Positions 15,998-24,967 of a stretch of DNA of 64,000 nt are shown here, one piece after another. The DNA comes from Kineosporia babensis. GTDB lineage: Bacteria; Actinomycetota; Actinomycetes; Actinomycetales; Kineosporiaceae. The stretch's first letter is position 1. Every line of letters begins with the position of its first letter. Below the pieces are notes generated by a model. That model had not been told where the DNA came from, searched no databases, and saw only the letters and a list, made by a program, of their open reading frames with translations. The DNA is taken from the NCBI RefSeq assembly GCF_021129305.1, contig NZ_JAJOMB010000021.1, positions 62,001 through 126,000 on the forward strand, read 5' to 3'. The position numbers were made by a program, and so were the translations under genes.

Positions 15998-16141
15998 TCA
16001 GCCGCAGTTCATCCCGCGGCCCTCGTGCAGTGGGTGAGTGGGGACGAAGCGGTCCGGGTCGAGCTCTCGGGAGTCCTGGCCCAGCCAGGGGGCGAGGGCG
16101 ATGGTCGCGGTCAGCAGCAGAAGCACAATGAAGAAGGCCAT
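15998..16141 (-). CDS. Small single-pass membrane peptide (47 aa)
   Basis: A short gene easily missed by length cut-offs. The peptide starts MAFFIVLLLLTATIALAPWL, a clear hydrophobic helix, then a polar tail LGQDSRELDPDRFVPTHPLH ending GRGMNCG. The pattern of one helix followed by a D-S-R rich short tail occurs in small actinobacterial proteins, though I do not recognise a named family. Support: hydrophobic start, GGAGG 13 nt upstream of the ATG, and a strong terminator with a T-run shortly after the stop. It is divergent from the MocR regulator, which may control it. A competing 12-codon frame begins at an ATG 8 nt upstream. Confidence 0.65.
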   Translation of the reverse strand: MAFFIVLLLLTATIALAPWLGQDSRELDPDRFVPTHPLHEGRGMNCG

Positions 16142-16200
16142 ACGTCCATTGTCGCCTCCGTGGCCTTGCATCACATAGCCAATCTCTACAGACTGGCCCC

Positions 16201-17724
16201 ATGCCTCCCGCTAAGAAGCAGCCAATTCAGCAACGTGGCCGAGTCAGTGCTCGTGAGCTGATGCCAATGCTGACCGACTGGCGGGTCTCCAACGAGGGCG
16301 TCCCGGGCTATCGGGCGCTCGCCGACCGGCTGCGTCTGCTGGTCCTGGACGGGCGTCTGCCGGTGGACACCGTGCTGCCCTCCGAGCGCACCCTCGCCGA
16401 AGCCCTGCAGACCAGCCGCACCACCACCACTTCGGCCTACCGTCTGCTGCGCGAGTCCGGGTTCGCCGAGGGCAGTCAGGGGGCCGGTACCTGGACCACG
16501 CTGCCGCGCGACAGCAAGCTGGAGTCGCCGATCTGGCCCGAGCACCTCAGCGGCGAGGCCGAGCCGTCCGGCCCCAACGGCGACTTCTCCTCCGCCGCGC
16601 TGGAAGCCCCCGCCGAGCTCTACCCCGCCTACCAGGCCGCCCTGGCCGAGCTACCTCGCTTCCTGCCCGGCAACGGCTACGTCACCGCTGGCCTCCCCCT
16701 GCTGCGCGAGCGCATCGCCCAGCAGTACACGGAGTCCGGGCTGCCCACCACCCCGGAGCAGATCCTGGTCACCAACGGCGCGCTGCAGGCGCTGCACCTG
16801 GTGCTGGACGTGGTGATGGAACGCGGTGACCGAGTACTGGTCGAACACCCCACCTATCCCGCCGCCGCCCAGACGATCCGCGACTCCGGAGGCCGCTGCG
16901 TCCCCCTGCCGATCGAGGACGGCTGGGACATCGCGCGGATGAGCACGCTGCTGCGCCAGACCGGGGCCCATCTGGCCTACCTGATGATCGATTTCCACAA
17001 CCCCACCGGCCGCCTGATGGAGGAGTCCGAGCGGCGGGACCTGGGCGCGATGATCGCCGACACCGGCTGCCGGATCATCGTGGACGAGACCATGCGCAAC
17101 CTCGACCTGCGCACCACGCTGCCCGCCGCCCGTGCCGGCAAACCCGCTCCGGCGCCGCTGCCGATGCCACGCCCGCTGGCCGCCTTCGCCCCGGCGGAGC
17201 ACGTCATCACCCTGGGGTCGGCCTCCAAGACGTTCTGGGGCGGTCTGCGGATCGGCTGGATCCGGGCGTCGCAGCCGCTGATCCGCCGGCTCGCGCTGGC
17301 CCGCGGCAACGAGGACCTGGGCGGCCCCCTGCTGGAGCAACTGGCTACCGCGCACCTGCTGGAGAACCTGACCCCGATCCGACTGCACCGCCAGCAGTTG
17401 CTGGCCGAGCGGGCGGTCGCGCTGCACGACGCCCTGCGAGAACAGCTGCCGCAGTGGAAGGTTCCGATGCCGCAGGGAGGTCTTTCGCTGTGGTGTCAGC
17501 TGCCGGAGCCACGTAGCTCGCACGTGGCCGCGGCGGCCCGGGCAATGGGGATCTGGCTGACCCCGGGGCCGCGGTTCGGTCTGGACGGAGCGTTCGAGTC
17601 GCGGATCCGGCTGCCGTTCGCCCGGCCGGCTCAGGACCTGCTGCCGATGACCGAGGTGCTGGCCCAGGCCTGGCATTCGCGGGGCCGGGCGCATGCCTTC
17701 GACGACGACATGACCACGGTGTAA
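16201..17724 (+). CDS. MocR-type regulator: GntR HTH fused to PLP aminotransferase
   Basis: 507 residues. N-terminal GntR winged helix (VPGYRALADRLRLLVLDG, LPSERTLAEALQTSRTTTTS) followed by a class I aminotransferase-fold domain. The PLP lysine is in LGSASKTFWGGLRIGW near residue 344; the cofactor Asn/Asp motif region is LMIDFHNPTGRLM. MocR proteins sense PLP or amino compounds and often autoregulate. The ATG at 16201 is the first base after a 59-bp gap to the divergent small membrane gene, its natural candidate target. The effector is unknown. Confidence 0.93.
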   Translation: MPPAKKQPIQQRGRVSARELMPMLTDWRVSNEGVPGYRALADRLRLLVLDGRLPVDTVLPSERTLAEALQTSRTTTTSAYRLLRESGFAEGSQGAGTWTTLPRDSKLESPIWPEHLSGEAEPSGPNGDFSSAALEAPAELYPAYQAALAELPRFLPGNGYVTAGLPLLRERIAQQYTESGLPTTPEQILVTNGALQALHLVLDVVMERGDRVLVEHPTYPAAAQTIRDSGGRCVPLPIEDGWDIARMSTLLRQTGAHLAYLMIDFHNPTGRLMEESERRDLGAMIADTGCRIIVDETMRNLDLRTTLPAARAGKPAPAPLPMPRPLAAFAPAEHVITLGSASKTFWGGLRIGWIRASQPLIRRLALARGNEDLGGPLLEQLATAHLLENLTPIRLHRQQLLAERAVALHDALREQLPQWKVPMPQGGLSLWCQLPEPRSSHVAAAARAMGIWLTPGPRFGLDGAFESRIRLPFARPAQDLLPMTEVLAQAWHSRGRAHAFDDDMTTV

Positions 17725-18036
17725 TTCCCTTCCCGGTGGGGGCACAACTTTCCGCAATCCCTGGAGTCGCCCGCACCAGCGCCCGACCGGCAGACCCACC
17801 CCCATCGCTGCGATGCACCCGCGCAGCCCCTACCCAGTGCTATGGCACAAGGCCCGGCCACGACTGCTCGCGATGTGTCAAGGTGGTCCATCCGGTACCA
17901 GGTGTACACCTCATCGGAGTGTCCCAGCCCAGCCGCTCACGGTCCGGGACTGGTCCCCCCTTGCCCAGTGCGGTGACCACAAATCTTGACCGGGTCAACT
18001 CCGCCCCCACAGTAGGCATGGACTTCAAAAACACAC
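17725..18036. other. Gene-free stretch left of the MITE
   Basis: 312 bp after the MocR gene. I see no coding region, tRNA or strong terminator. The short open frames on both strands are Pro/Arg-rich and have no ribosome sites. Confidence 0.45.
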
Positions 18037-18038
18037 TA

Positions 18039-18201
18039 GGGCCTGTCCTGTGGATCCTGGCCGTAGCGAGGAGGTGCCCGGGGCGTCGGCTGGGCGTGGC
18101 CGGTGGGGCCCCTCGCAATGGTTTTGCGTGGGGCCACGCCGGACGCGTCCAGACGGCGTCCCGGGTGCCCCGCAGTAGGCAAAGATCCACAGGACAGGCC
18201 C
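18039..18201. mobile_element. MITE-like element, 163 bp, with 18-bp perfect terminal inverted repeats
   Basis: Left end GGGCCTGTCCTGTGGATC at 18039-18056 and its exact complement at 18184-18201. Each end is flanked by TA (18037-18038 and 18202-18203), consistent with a TA target duplication. The interior is itself an imperfect palindrome (matching GTGCCCGGGGCGTC and GGCACCCGGGACGCC blocks), so the whole element can fold as one hairpin. It encodes no protein. The ends resemble those of IS5/IS630-type elements that duplicate TA, but the parent cannot be named from here. The right end is 29 bp before the GNAT start codon. Confidence 0.82.
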
Positions 18202-18230
18202 TAATACGGATGCTTCGAGAAGGAGTAACG

Positions 18231-18890
18231 GTGAGCAGCTACACCCCGCCCGTGGACGAGCGGCCCGACGACACCCCCTGGCCGGCGTTGAAGTGGCCGA
18301 TTGCCGACGCGGTGGTCCTGTCCGGCGGTTCGGTCACGTTGACGAAGTTCACGGCTGCGGATGCGCACGAGCTCTTCGCCGCGCTGGACCACGAGGCGGT
18401 CTGGGCGCACGTTCCGGGCCGGCCCGCCAGCGCCGAGCAGTTCGGCGCCTCGATCGCTGAGCGGGTGACCGAACGGGGCGATACGGCCTGGGTGGTCAGG
18501 CTCAGCGAAGCGGTGGGTGGGCTGGCTGCCGGAGCGGTGGTGGGCACGACCTCGTACCTCGACGTGGTGGTGGGAGCAGCCCGGCTGGAGATCGGCTGGA
18601 CCATGTACACGCCGGCGGTGTGGGGCGGGCGGGTCAATCCCAGCGCCAAGTTCCTGCTGCTGCGGCACGCCTTCGAGGAGCTGGGCGCGGGCCGGGTGCA
18701 GCTGAAGACCGACATCCGTAATCACCGTTCGCAGCGCGCGATCGCCCGGCTGGGGGCCCGGCCCGAAGGGGTGTTGCGGCGCTATCAGCCCCGGGCGGAC
18801 GGCACCATGCGGGACAGCGTGCTGTTCTCGGTGATCGCCGAGGAGTGGCCCGCGGTGAGTTCCGGGCTCCAGGAACGTCTTAACCCGTAA
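18231..18890 (+). CDS. GNAT family N-acetyltransferase (RimJ/RimL type)
   Basis: 219 residues. GNAT fold of the RimL class: LTKFTAADAHELFAALD, the central strand ARLEIGWTMYTPAVWGGRVN, and the acetyl-CoA region FLLLRHAFEELGAGRVQLKT, then NHRSQRAIARLGARPEGVLR. AAGGAG lies 8 nt before the GTG at 18231. The short upstream region lies between the MITE and this start, so the element may have displaced or supplied promoter parts (TAATAC directly follows the element). Substrate unknown. DUF2277 follows 22 bp later on the same strand. Confidence 0.9.
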   Translation: MSSYTPPVDERPDDTPWPALKWPIADAVVLSGGSVTLTKFTAADAHELFAALDHEAVWAHVPGRPASAEQFGASIAERVTERGDTAWVVRLSEAVGGLAAGAVVGTTSYLDVVVGAARLEIGWTMYTPAVWGGRVNPSAKFLLLRHAFEELGAGRVQLKTDIRNHRSQRAIARLGARPEGVLRRYQPRADGTMRDSVLFSVIAEEWPAVSSGLQERLNP

Positions 18891-18912
18891 AGCCCTACGG
18901 CAGGAGCAGAGC

Positions 18913-19185
18913 ATGTGCCGCAACATCCGTACCCTGGCCAACTTCGAGCCGCCGGCCACGCACGACGAGGTCGGCGCGGCGGCGCTGCAGTACGTGCGCA
19001 AGATCGCCGGCACCACCGCGCCCTCGAAGGCCAACGAGGAGGCGTTCGCCCGGGCGGTCGCGGCGATCACCCAGATCACCGACGAGCTGCTGGCGGAGCT
19101 GGTCACCACCGCGCCGCCGAAGAACCGCGAGGTGGAGGCGGCCAAGGCACGGGCGCGGAACGAGGCCAGGTTCGGGCCCCGCTGA
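18913..19185 (+). CDS. DUF2277 family protein
   Basis: 90 residues, complete. MCRNIRTLANFEPPATHDEV is the family signature, followed by AALQYVRKIAGTTAPSKANE and helical segments up to LVTTAPPKNREVEAAKARAR. The function of DUF2277 is not known; all-alpha and cytoplasmic by appearance. CAGGAGCAGAGC precedes the ATG. Likely cotranscribed with the GNAT gene. Confidence 0.9.
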   Translation: MCRNIRTLANFEPPATHDEVGAAALQYVRKIAGTTAPSKANEEAFARAVAAITQITDELLAELVTTAPPKNREVEAAKARARNEARFGPR

Positions 19186-19412
19186 CAAATCGGGGACGAG
19201 GTGCGCACCGGCCGCTGAAAGCGGCGGTGAGAGCGCAGCGGCTCGGTCGAAAACCAGCCACCCACGCCCGCGGAACGGCTCGAGCGTGCGGCGCGCACTC
19301 GTCCCCAATTGGTGCTCGTGGGCTTTTATTCCCGATCACGCTCCCGGCGAAAAGCAGTTTAAGAGCCCGTCGCGACGTGCCAGGCCCCCGTTCGCCGACG
19401 TAACGTCGGGGC

Positions 19413-20861
19413 GTGACGATCTCCCCGGATCCATCCACCACCCCTTGGCCCGAGAACCTGCCCACCACGCTGGGCGCCTTACGGGCCTCCGGTCATCTGC
19501 ACCGCACGGTCAAGCAGGAGATCTCGGCGAACCTGCTCGAGCTGATGCGGGCGGGCAAGCCGCGCTTCCCCGGCGTGGTCGGCTTCGACGACTCGGTGCT
19601 GCCCGACCTGGAGCGCTCGCTGCTGGCCGGCCACGACCTGGTGCTGCTGGGCGAGCGCGGGCAGGGCAAGACCCGGCTGATCCGCACCATCGTCGGCCTG
19701 CTCGACGAGTGGACCCCGGTGATCTCCGGCGCCGAGCTGAACGAGCACCCGTACGACCCGATCACCCCGGCCTCGATCCGCCGGGCGGCCGAACTCGGCG
19801 ACGAACTGCCGGTGGCCTGGGTGCACCGCGAGTCCCGCTACGCCGAGAAGCTGGCCACCCCCGACACCAGCGTGGGCGATCTGATCGGCGACGTGGACCC
19901 GATGAAGGTGGCCGAGGGCCGCACCCTGGGTGACCCGGAGACCATCCATTTCGGCCTGGTGCCGCGGATGCACCGCGGGATCATGGCAGTCAACGAGCTG
20001 CCCGACCTGGCCGAGCGGATCCAGGTGGCGCTGCTGAACGTGCTGGAGGAGCGCGACGTGCAGGTGCGCGGCTACGTGCTGCGCCTCGACCTGGACCTGT
20101 TGCTGCTGGCCAGCGCCAACCCGGAGGACTACACCAACCGCGGCCGGATCATCACCCCGCTCAAGGACCGCTTCGGCGCCGAGATCCGCACCCACTACCC
20201 GGTCGACCTCGAGCTGGAGATGGCGCTGGTCCGGCAGGAGGCGCAGCTGGTCGCGGTGCTGCCCGAGCACCTGCTGGAGGTGCTGGCCCGGTTCACCCGG
20301 GCGGTCCGCGAGTCCAACGCGGTGGACCAGCGTTCCGGTGTCTCGGCCCGGTTCTCGATCGCGGCGGCCGAGACCGTGGCGGCCTCGGCGCTGCGCCGGG
20401 CCACGCTGAACGGTGAGACGGATCCGGACGGGGCACCGCCGGTGGCCCGGGTCGGTGACATCGAGACGATCACCGGGACGCTGCGCGGCAAGGTCGAGTT
20501 CGAGGCCGACGGTGAGGGCCGCGAGGTCGAGCTGCTGGATCACCTGCTGCGCCGCTCGGTGGCCGAGACCTGGCGCAACCGGCTCGGCGGAGTGGACCTG
20601 ACCGGCTTCGTGGCGGCCGTGGCCGAGGGCGAAGGCATTTCGACCGGTGAGAACGTGCCCTCGGCCGATCTGCTGGCCCAGCTGGGTACCGTGCCCGGCC
20701 TTTCGGTGGTGCTGGAACGCCTCGGTTTCGACGAGGTGCCCGGTCCGGCCGATGCCGCCTCAGCCATCGAATTCACGCTTGAGGGGCTGCATCTCACCCG
20801 TCGCCTGGCCAAGGACTTCCTGGACGACGGTCGCACCGTGTACGGGGGCGACGGGGAGTGA
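19413..20861 (+). CDS. MoxR/ChlI-type AAA+ ATPase
   Basis: 482 residues. AAA+ ATPase of the magnesium-chelatase-I / MoxR clade. Walker A is GERGQGKTRL near residue 82; MAVNELPDLAERIQVALLNV is the Walker B region with the helix-2 insert, LLLASANPEDYTNRGRIITP is sensor 1, and LKDRFGAEIRTHYP the arginine-finger region. No porphyrin-pathway gene is nearby, so it is probably a general MoxR-like remodelling ATPase acting with the VWA protein encoded next, which overlaps it by 4 nt (GTGA). GTG start at 19413. Confidence 0.9.
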   Translation: MTISPDPSTTPWPENLPTTLGALRASGHLHRTVKQEISANLLELMRAGKPRFPGVVGFDDSVLPDLERSLLAGHDLVLLGERGQGKTRLIRTIVGLLDEWTPVISGAELNEHPYDPITPASIRRAAELGDELPVAWVHRESRYAEKLATPDTSVGDLIGDVDPMKVAEGRTLGDPETIHFGLVPRMHRGIMAVNELPDLAERIQVALLNVLEERDVQVRGYVLRLDLDLLLLASANPEDYTNRGRIITPLKDRFGAEIRTHYPVDLELEMALVRQEAQLVAVLPEHLLEVLARFTRAVRESNAVDQRSGVSARFSIAAAETVAASALRRATLNGETDPDGAPPVARVGDIETITGTLRGKVEFEADGEGREVELLDHLLRRSVAETWRNRLGGVDLTGFVAAVAEGEGISTGENVPSADLLAQLGTVPGLSVVLERLGFDEVPGPADAASAIEFTLEGLHLTRRLAKDFLDDGRTVYGGDGE

Positions 20862-22882
20862 GCCCACGCCGGCGCGATCCTCGTTACCGGTACGGTCCGT
20901 GGCGCGGCGGGCCGGATCCGCTCACCCCTCCCTACGACGTGCGCCGGGCGCTGGACGCGGTCGGCGACCGGGTCCTGAGCGGCGAGAACGTTCGCGACGC
21001 CCTGCGTGACCTGCTGCGCCGCGGCCTGCCCGACGAGAACGGGCGGCGCACCGGGCTGGACACGCTACGGGCGCGGGCCGAGCGGATGCGGCGGGAGACC
21101 TCGCGGCGCGGTCGGCTGGACGGTGCGGTCACCCGGGCCCGGGCTCAGCTGGACCAGGCCCTGGCGGCGGAGAAGGACGAGCTCTCGTTGCGGGACGGCG
21201 ACGACGCCCGGTTCGCCGAGGCCCAGCTGGATGCCCTGCCGCGGTCCACCAGCGCTGCGGTGCAGGAGTTGTCGGAGTACCGCTGGGCCTCGAAGGAGGC
21301 CGAGCAGATCTACCGGCAGATCCTCGACGGGCTGCGCAGCGATGTGATCGACCAGCAGTTCAACGGCATGCGCAACGCCCTGCAGGGCCTGGGGCCGGAC
21401 GCTGATCCCCAGCAGCGAGCCGCAGCGATGGCGGCCATGAACGAGATGCTGGACGACCTGAACTCGTTGCTGGAGAAGCATTCCCGGGGCGAGGACACGC
21501 CCGAGGACTTCCAGCAGTTCATGGACAAGCACGGCCAGATATTCCCGGACGACCCGCAGAACGTCGAAGAGCTGATCGATTCGCTGGCCCGGCAGGCCGC
21601 GGCGGCGGACCGGCTGATGAACTCGCTGAGCCAGCAGCAGCGCGAGGAACTGCAGGGGCTGATGCAGCAGGCGCTCGGCGATGCCGGCCTGCAGGGCAAG
21701 ATGAATCAGCTCACCGACAACCTGCGGGCGCTGCGGCCCGGCGAGAGCTGGGGTCAGGGGCGCGGCGAGGGCCGGCGGATGAAGGGGAAGGGCGAGCTGG
21801 GCTACGGCGAGGCGGCCGGGGCGCTGCAGGAGCTGGCCGATCTGGACGACCTGATCGACCAGCTGTCGCAGGACCATCCGGGCGCCACGCTGGACGACAT
21901 CGACGTGGAGACGGTCGAGCGTTCGCTCGGGGCGGGCGCCGCGGCGGATGTTCAGGCCCTGCAGGAGCTGGAACGCGAGCTGGAGCGGCAGGGCTGGCTG
22001 ACCCGGGCCGACGGCGCACTCACCCTCTCGCCCAAGGCTTTACGGCGACTCGGGCAGAGTGCGCTGCGGCAGGTTTTCGCGCACCTGGGTTCGGGCCGGC
22101 GGGGCGAGCACGACATTAGGGACGCGGGGGCGGCCGGGGAGGCCACCGGCGCCTCCCGGCGTTGGGAGTTCGGCGACGAACAACCTTTGGACGTGGTGCG
22201 CTCGTTGGGCAATGCGGTGCGCCGTCAGGTCGGGTCGGGTTCTCCCGGTGGGCGGATCTCGCTGCTGGCCGAGGATTTCGAGGTGGTCGAGACTGAGCGG
22301 CGGGCCAGTGCGGCGGTGGCGCTGTGCGTGGACCTGTCGTTCTCGATGATCTCGGAGGGCCGGTGGGGCCCGATGAAGGAGACCGCGCTGGCGCTGGCCC
22401 ACCTGGTCGCCACCCGGTTCCCGCAGGATGCGCTGCAGATCGTCGGCTTCGGGCGCTACGCGGCCAAGCTCACGGTGGAACAGCTGGCCGGGGTGGAGCC
22501 GGACTACGTGCAGGGCACCAACCTGCAGCACGCCTTGTCGATCGCCGGACGGCACCTGCGCCGGCATCCGGACGCCGAGCCGGTGGTGCTGGTGGTCACC
22601 GACGGCGAGCCGACCGCGCACCTCGATCCGGAGGACGGCAGCGCCTACTTCGACTACCCGCCCTCCCCGAGGACGATCAGCCTGACCGTGGCCGAGGTGG
22701 ATGCGCTGACCCGTTACGGTGCGGCGATCAACGTGTTCATGCTGGGCGAGAACCCCGGGCTGCAGCGGTTCATGGACGCGATCGCCCGGCGTAACGGCGG
22801 ACGGGTGTTCACCCCTGGGCTGGACAACCTGGGCGAGTACGTGGTCAGTGACTATCTGAAGTCCCGCAAGGGCCGCCGGTAG
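20858..22882 (+). CDS. VWA-domain partner of the MoxR-type ATPase
   Basis: 674 residues. The first ~450 residues are helical and Gln/Glu-rich with likely coiled coils (SQQQREELQGLMQQALGD, LQELERELERQ). The C-terminal von Willebrand A domain has the MIDAS motif DLSFSM near residue 492, then TNLQHALSIAGRHLRR and VVTDGEPTAHLDPEDG. In MoxR systems the VWA protein bridges the ATPase to its target through the metal site. It is translationally coupled to the ATPase (start overlaps stop) and is cytoplasmic, with no signal peptide or membrane helix. Confidence 0.9.
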   Translation: MSPRRRDPRYRYGPWRGGPDPLTPPYDVRRALDAVGDRVLSGENVRDALRDLLRRGLPDENGRRTGLDTLRARAERMRRETSRRGRLDGAVTRARAQLDQALAAEKDELSLRDGDDARFAEAQLDALPRSTSAAVQELSEYRWASKEAEQIYRQILDGLRSDVIDQQFNGMRNALQGLGPDADPQQRAAAMAAMNEMLDDLNSLLEKHSRGEDTPEDFQQFMDKHGQIFPDDPQNVEELIDSLARQAAAADRLMNSLSQQQREELQGLMQQALGDAGLQGKMNQLTDNLRALRPGESWGQGRGEGRRMKGKGELGYGEAAGALQELADLDDLIDQLSQDHPGATLDDIDVETVERSLGAGAAADVQALQELERELERQGWLTRADGALTLSPKALRRLGQSALRQVFAHLGSGRRGEHDIRDAGAAGEATGASRRWEFGDEQPLDVVRSLGNAVRRQVGSGSPGGRISLLAEDFEVVETERRASAAVALCVDLSFSMISEGRWGPMKETALALAHLVATRFPQDALQIVGFGRYAAKLTVEQLAGVEPDYVQGTNLQHALSIAGRHLRRHPDAEPVVLVVTDGEPTAHLDPEDGSAYFDYPPSPRTISLTVAEVDALTRYGAAINVFMLGENPGLQRFMDAIARRNGGRVFTPGLDNLGEYVVSDYLKSRKGRR

Positions 22883-22988
22883 GCCGAAGGGACCAACTCG
22901 CGCCGCCCGTCCCCAGTTGTGCTCATAAGACTGAGCCCGGCCGCCGACGGGACGGATACCCACAACCACAGCCGCGAGGGGATGCCCC

Positions 22989-23387
22989 ATGGCCGAGATC
23001 CTCGTCATCGACGACGACCCCGACATCCGGGATCTGCTGTACATCGCGCTGAGCGATGCCGGGCACGCGGTTCGCCTCGCGCCCGACGGGGACGCCGGGC
23101 TGCGGGCCGCCAGCGGCCTGGCGCCCGATCTGGTGGTGCTGGACTGGATGCTGCCGGAACACAGCGGCCTGGATGTCTGCCGGGCGATGCGCGCCGACCA
23201 GGCGCTGTCGCAGGTGCGGGTGCTGATGCTCTCGGCCCGCGGCACCGAGTCGGACATCGTGTACGGGCAGCAGGCCGGGGCGGACGGCTACATCGTCAAG
23301 CCGTTCAGCCCGAAAGCCCTGGTCTGGCGGGTGGAGTCGATGCTCTCGCAGGAGCACAAGGTGATCGACGCTACGCCCGACTTCTGA
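22989..23387 (+). CDS. Single-domain response regulator
   Basis: 132 residues, one receiver domain and nothing else. ILVIDDDPDIRDLLYIALSD gives the acidic pocket; the phosphoacceptor is D52 in VVLDWMLPEHSG; T/S and K switch residues are in LMLSARGTES and YIVKPF. With no output domain it must act by protein contact or as a phosphate shuttle. It faces a sensor kinase across a shared terminator, and a kinase/receiver cluster follows. Confidence 0.93.
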   Translation: MAEILVIDDDPDIRDLLYIALSDAGHAVRLAPDGDAGLRAASGLAPDLVVLDWMLPEHSGLDVCRAMRADQALSQVRVLMLSARGTESDIVYGQQAGADGYIVKPFSPKALVWRVESMLSQEHKVIDATPDF

Positions 23388-23396
23388 ACCGACGAA

Positions 23397-23435
23397 AAAG
23401 GGCTCCCCGGGTGAGATCTACCCGGGGAGCCCTTT
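23397..23435. terminator. Bidirectional terminator
   Basis: Perfect 16-bp stem AAAGGGCTCCCCGGGT / ACCCGGGGAGCCCTTT with a 7-nt loop, between convergent genes. The arm ends provide an A-run on one side and a T-run on the other, so it works in both directions. Confidence 0.88.
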
Positions 23436-23444
23436 CTCGTTGCG

Positions 23445-24926
23445 CTACAGCCGTACCGCGAGACCGGCGGGATTCATCGCCGGGAGGGTGACGATGAAGG
23501 TCGCGCCCTCGTCGGCAGCGCTCTCCACCCCGATCGTGCCGTGGTGCCCTTCCACGATCTGCCGGACCACGGCCAGCCCCAGCCCGGTGCCCTGGATCGC
23601 CTGGTGCCGGGCCTGCTCGGTGCGGAAGAAGCGGGTGAACAGCTGGTCCTGTTCCTCCACCGGGATGCCGATGCCGCTGTCCTTCACCCGGATCTCCACC
23701 GCCGGCCGGGAGATGTCCGGCACCGACGCGGCGATCGTCACCAGTCCGCCCGCGGTGGAGAACTTCACCGCGTTCGAGAGCAGGTTCAGCAGAACTCGTT
23801 CCAGCTGCGAGCGGTTGCCGATCAGGTGGGGCAGGGCGGGCATGAGCTGCAACTGCAGTTCGACGCCCTGGGACTCCATGGCCGGGGTCAGCACTCCCAC
23901 CGCCGTGTTGACCAGTTCGGCCACGTCGACCTGCTCGTCCATCCGGGCGGCGATGTTGGAGTCCACCCGGGAGAGCGTGAGCAGGTCCTCGACCAGGGTC
24001 AGCAGCCGCCGGGAGTTGCGGTCGATCACCTCGATCATCTTGGTGTGCACCGGGTCGGCGTCCCCGGCCAGCAGCATCTCCGCGTAGCCGGTGATGCTGG
24101 TCAGCGGGGTGCGCAACTCGTGGCTCACGGTGGCGACGAACTCGCCCTTCATCCGGTCGAGTTCGCGCAGTTCCTCCTCGACCTGCTTCTGCCGGGTGAT
24201 GTCGACGTAGATCGCGCCGATCGCGAACCGCCGGCCGGAGCCGTCCACCACCGGGTAGCGCACGGTCAGGAAGGTCCGGTCCTCACCGTCGACCGACCAG
24301 ATCTCCTCGCCCTCGACCTTGTCCGCGCCGTCCAGGCAGGCCTGTTCCACCGAGGTCAGCTTGCGGCGGTCGAGCACGGCCGGGCGGCCGCCGTTGCCGG
24401 TCGGGCGCAGCCGGTCGAACTCGGTGTTGGTCAGCAGCGTGCGGCCGGTCGCGTCGCGCACGCAGATCGCGGCCGGGGCGTGATCGACCACGCCGCGCAG
24501 GATCTCGGCGGTCTCCCGGCTCTGCTGCTCGATCACCCGGGCCTGGGCCGAGAGCCGGCGTTTGGCCAGGGCGTGCTCGATCGCCGGGGCCAGCCGGACC
24601 AGCCGGTCCTTGAGCAGGTAGTCCGAGGCTCCCAGCCGCAGCGAGTTCACGCAGGTGTCCTCGTCCATCACGCCGCTGACCACGATCAGCGGGATGTCCT
24701 GCTGCTGCTCCTGGAGCATCCGCAGGGCGTCCGGAGCGGTCATCGCGGGCAGGGAGTAGTCGCACAGAACGATGTCCGGCTGCTCGGCGAGCCCGGCGAC
24801 GAACTCCTCCGGGGTCTCGGCCCGGGTCCAGATAGGCTGGTAACCGGCGCGTTTCAGCTCCAGAAGGAGCAGCTCGGCGTCGTCGGGGCGGTCCTCGACG
24901 AGCAGCAGCCGCAGTGGCGATGGCAT
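23445..24926 (-). CDS. Hybrid sensor: receiver - PAS - histidine kinase
   Basis: 493 residues. An N-terminal receiver domain (LRLLLVEDRPDDAELLLLEL, acceptor Asp in IVLCDYSLPAM) precedes a PAS domain (VDHAPAAICVRDATGRTLLT) and a HisKA/HATPase kinase: H-box VATVSHELRTPLTSITGY with His near 268, N-box LLNLLSNAVKFS, G-boxes VKDSGIGIP and GTGLGLAVV. No membrane segment, so cytoplasmic. The receiver-first order suggests the kinase is set by phosphate received from another kinase. GGGAGA before the ATG at 24926 fixes the start. It is the last gene of a leftward cluster. Confidence 0.92.
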   Translation of the reverse strand: MPSPLRLLLVEDRPDDAELLLLELKRAGYQPIWTRAETPEEFVAGLAEQPDIVLCDYSLPAMTAPDALRMLQEQQQDIPLIVVSGVMDEDTCVNSLRLGASDYLLKDRLVRLAPAIEHALAKRRLSAQARVIEQQSRETAEILRGVVDHAPAAICVRDATGRTLLTNTEFDRLRPTGNGGRPAVLDRRKLTSVEQACLDGADKVEGEEIWSVDGEDRTFLTVRYPVVDGSGRRFAIGAIYVDITRQKQVEEELRELDRMKGEFVATVSHELRTPLTSITGYAEMLLAGDADPVHTKMIEVIDRNSRRLLTLVEDLLTLSRVDSNIAARMDEQVDVAELVNTAVGVLTPAMESQGVELQLQLMPALPHLIGNRSQLERVLLNLLSNAVKFSTAGGLVTIAASVPDISRPAVEIRVKDSGIGIPVEEQDQLFTRFFRTEQARHQAIQGTGLGLAVVRQIVEGHHGTIGVESAADEGATFIVTLPAMNPAGLAVRL

Positions 24927-24967
24927 GATTTCTCCCGTGGTGTGATGCCGGTCCCGCTCTTTCGCAT

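Noticed and set aside
17725-18037. Coding frames between the MocR gene and the MITE
   Set aside because: Pro/Arg-rich, without ribosome sites, and one would need to read through the MITE hairpin.
19413-22882. True magnesium chelatase (bacteriochlorophyll synthesis)
   Set aside because: No large subunit or tetrapyrrole gene is nearby; the ATPase/VWA pair fits general MoxR systems better.
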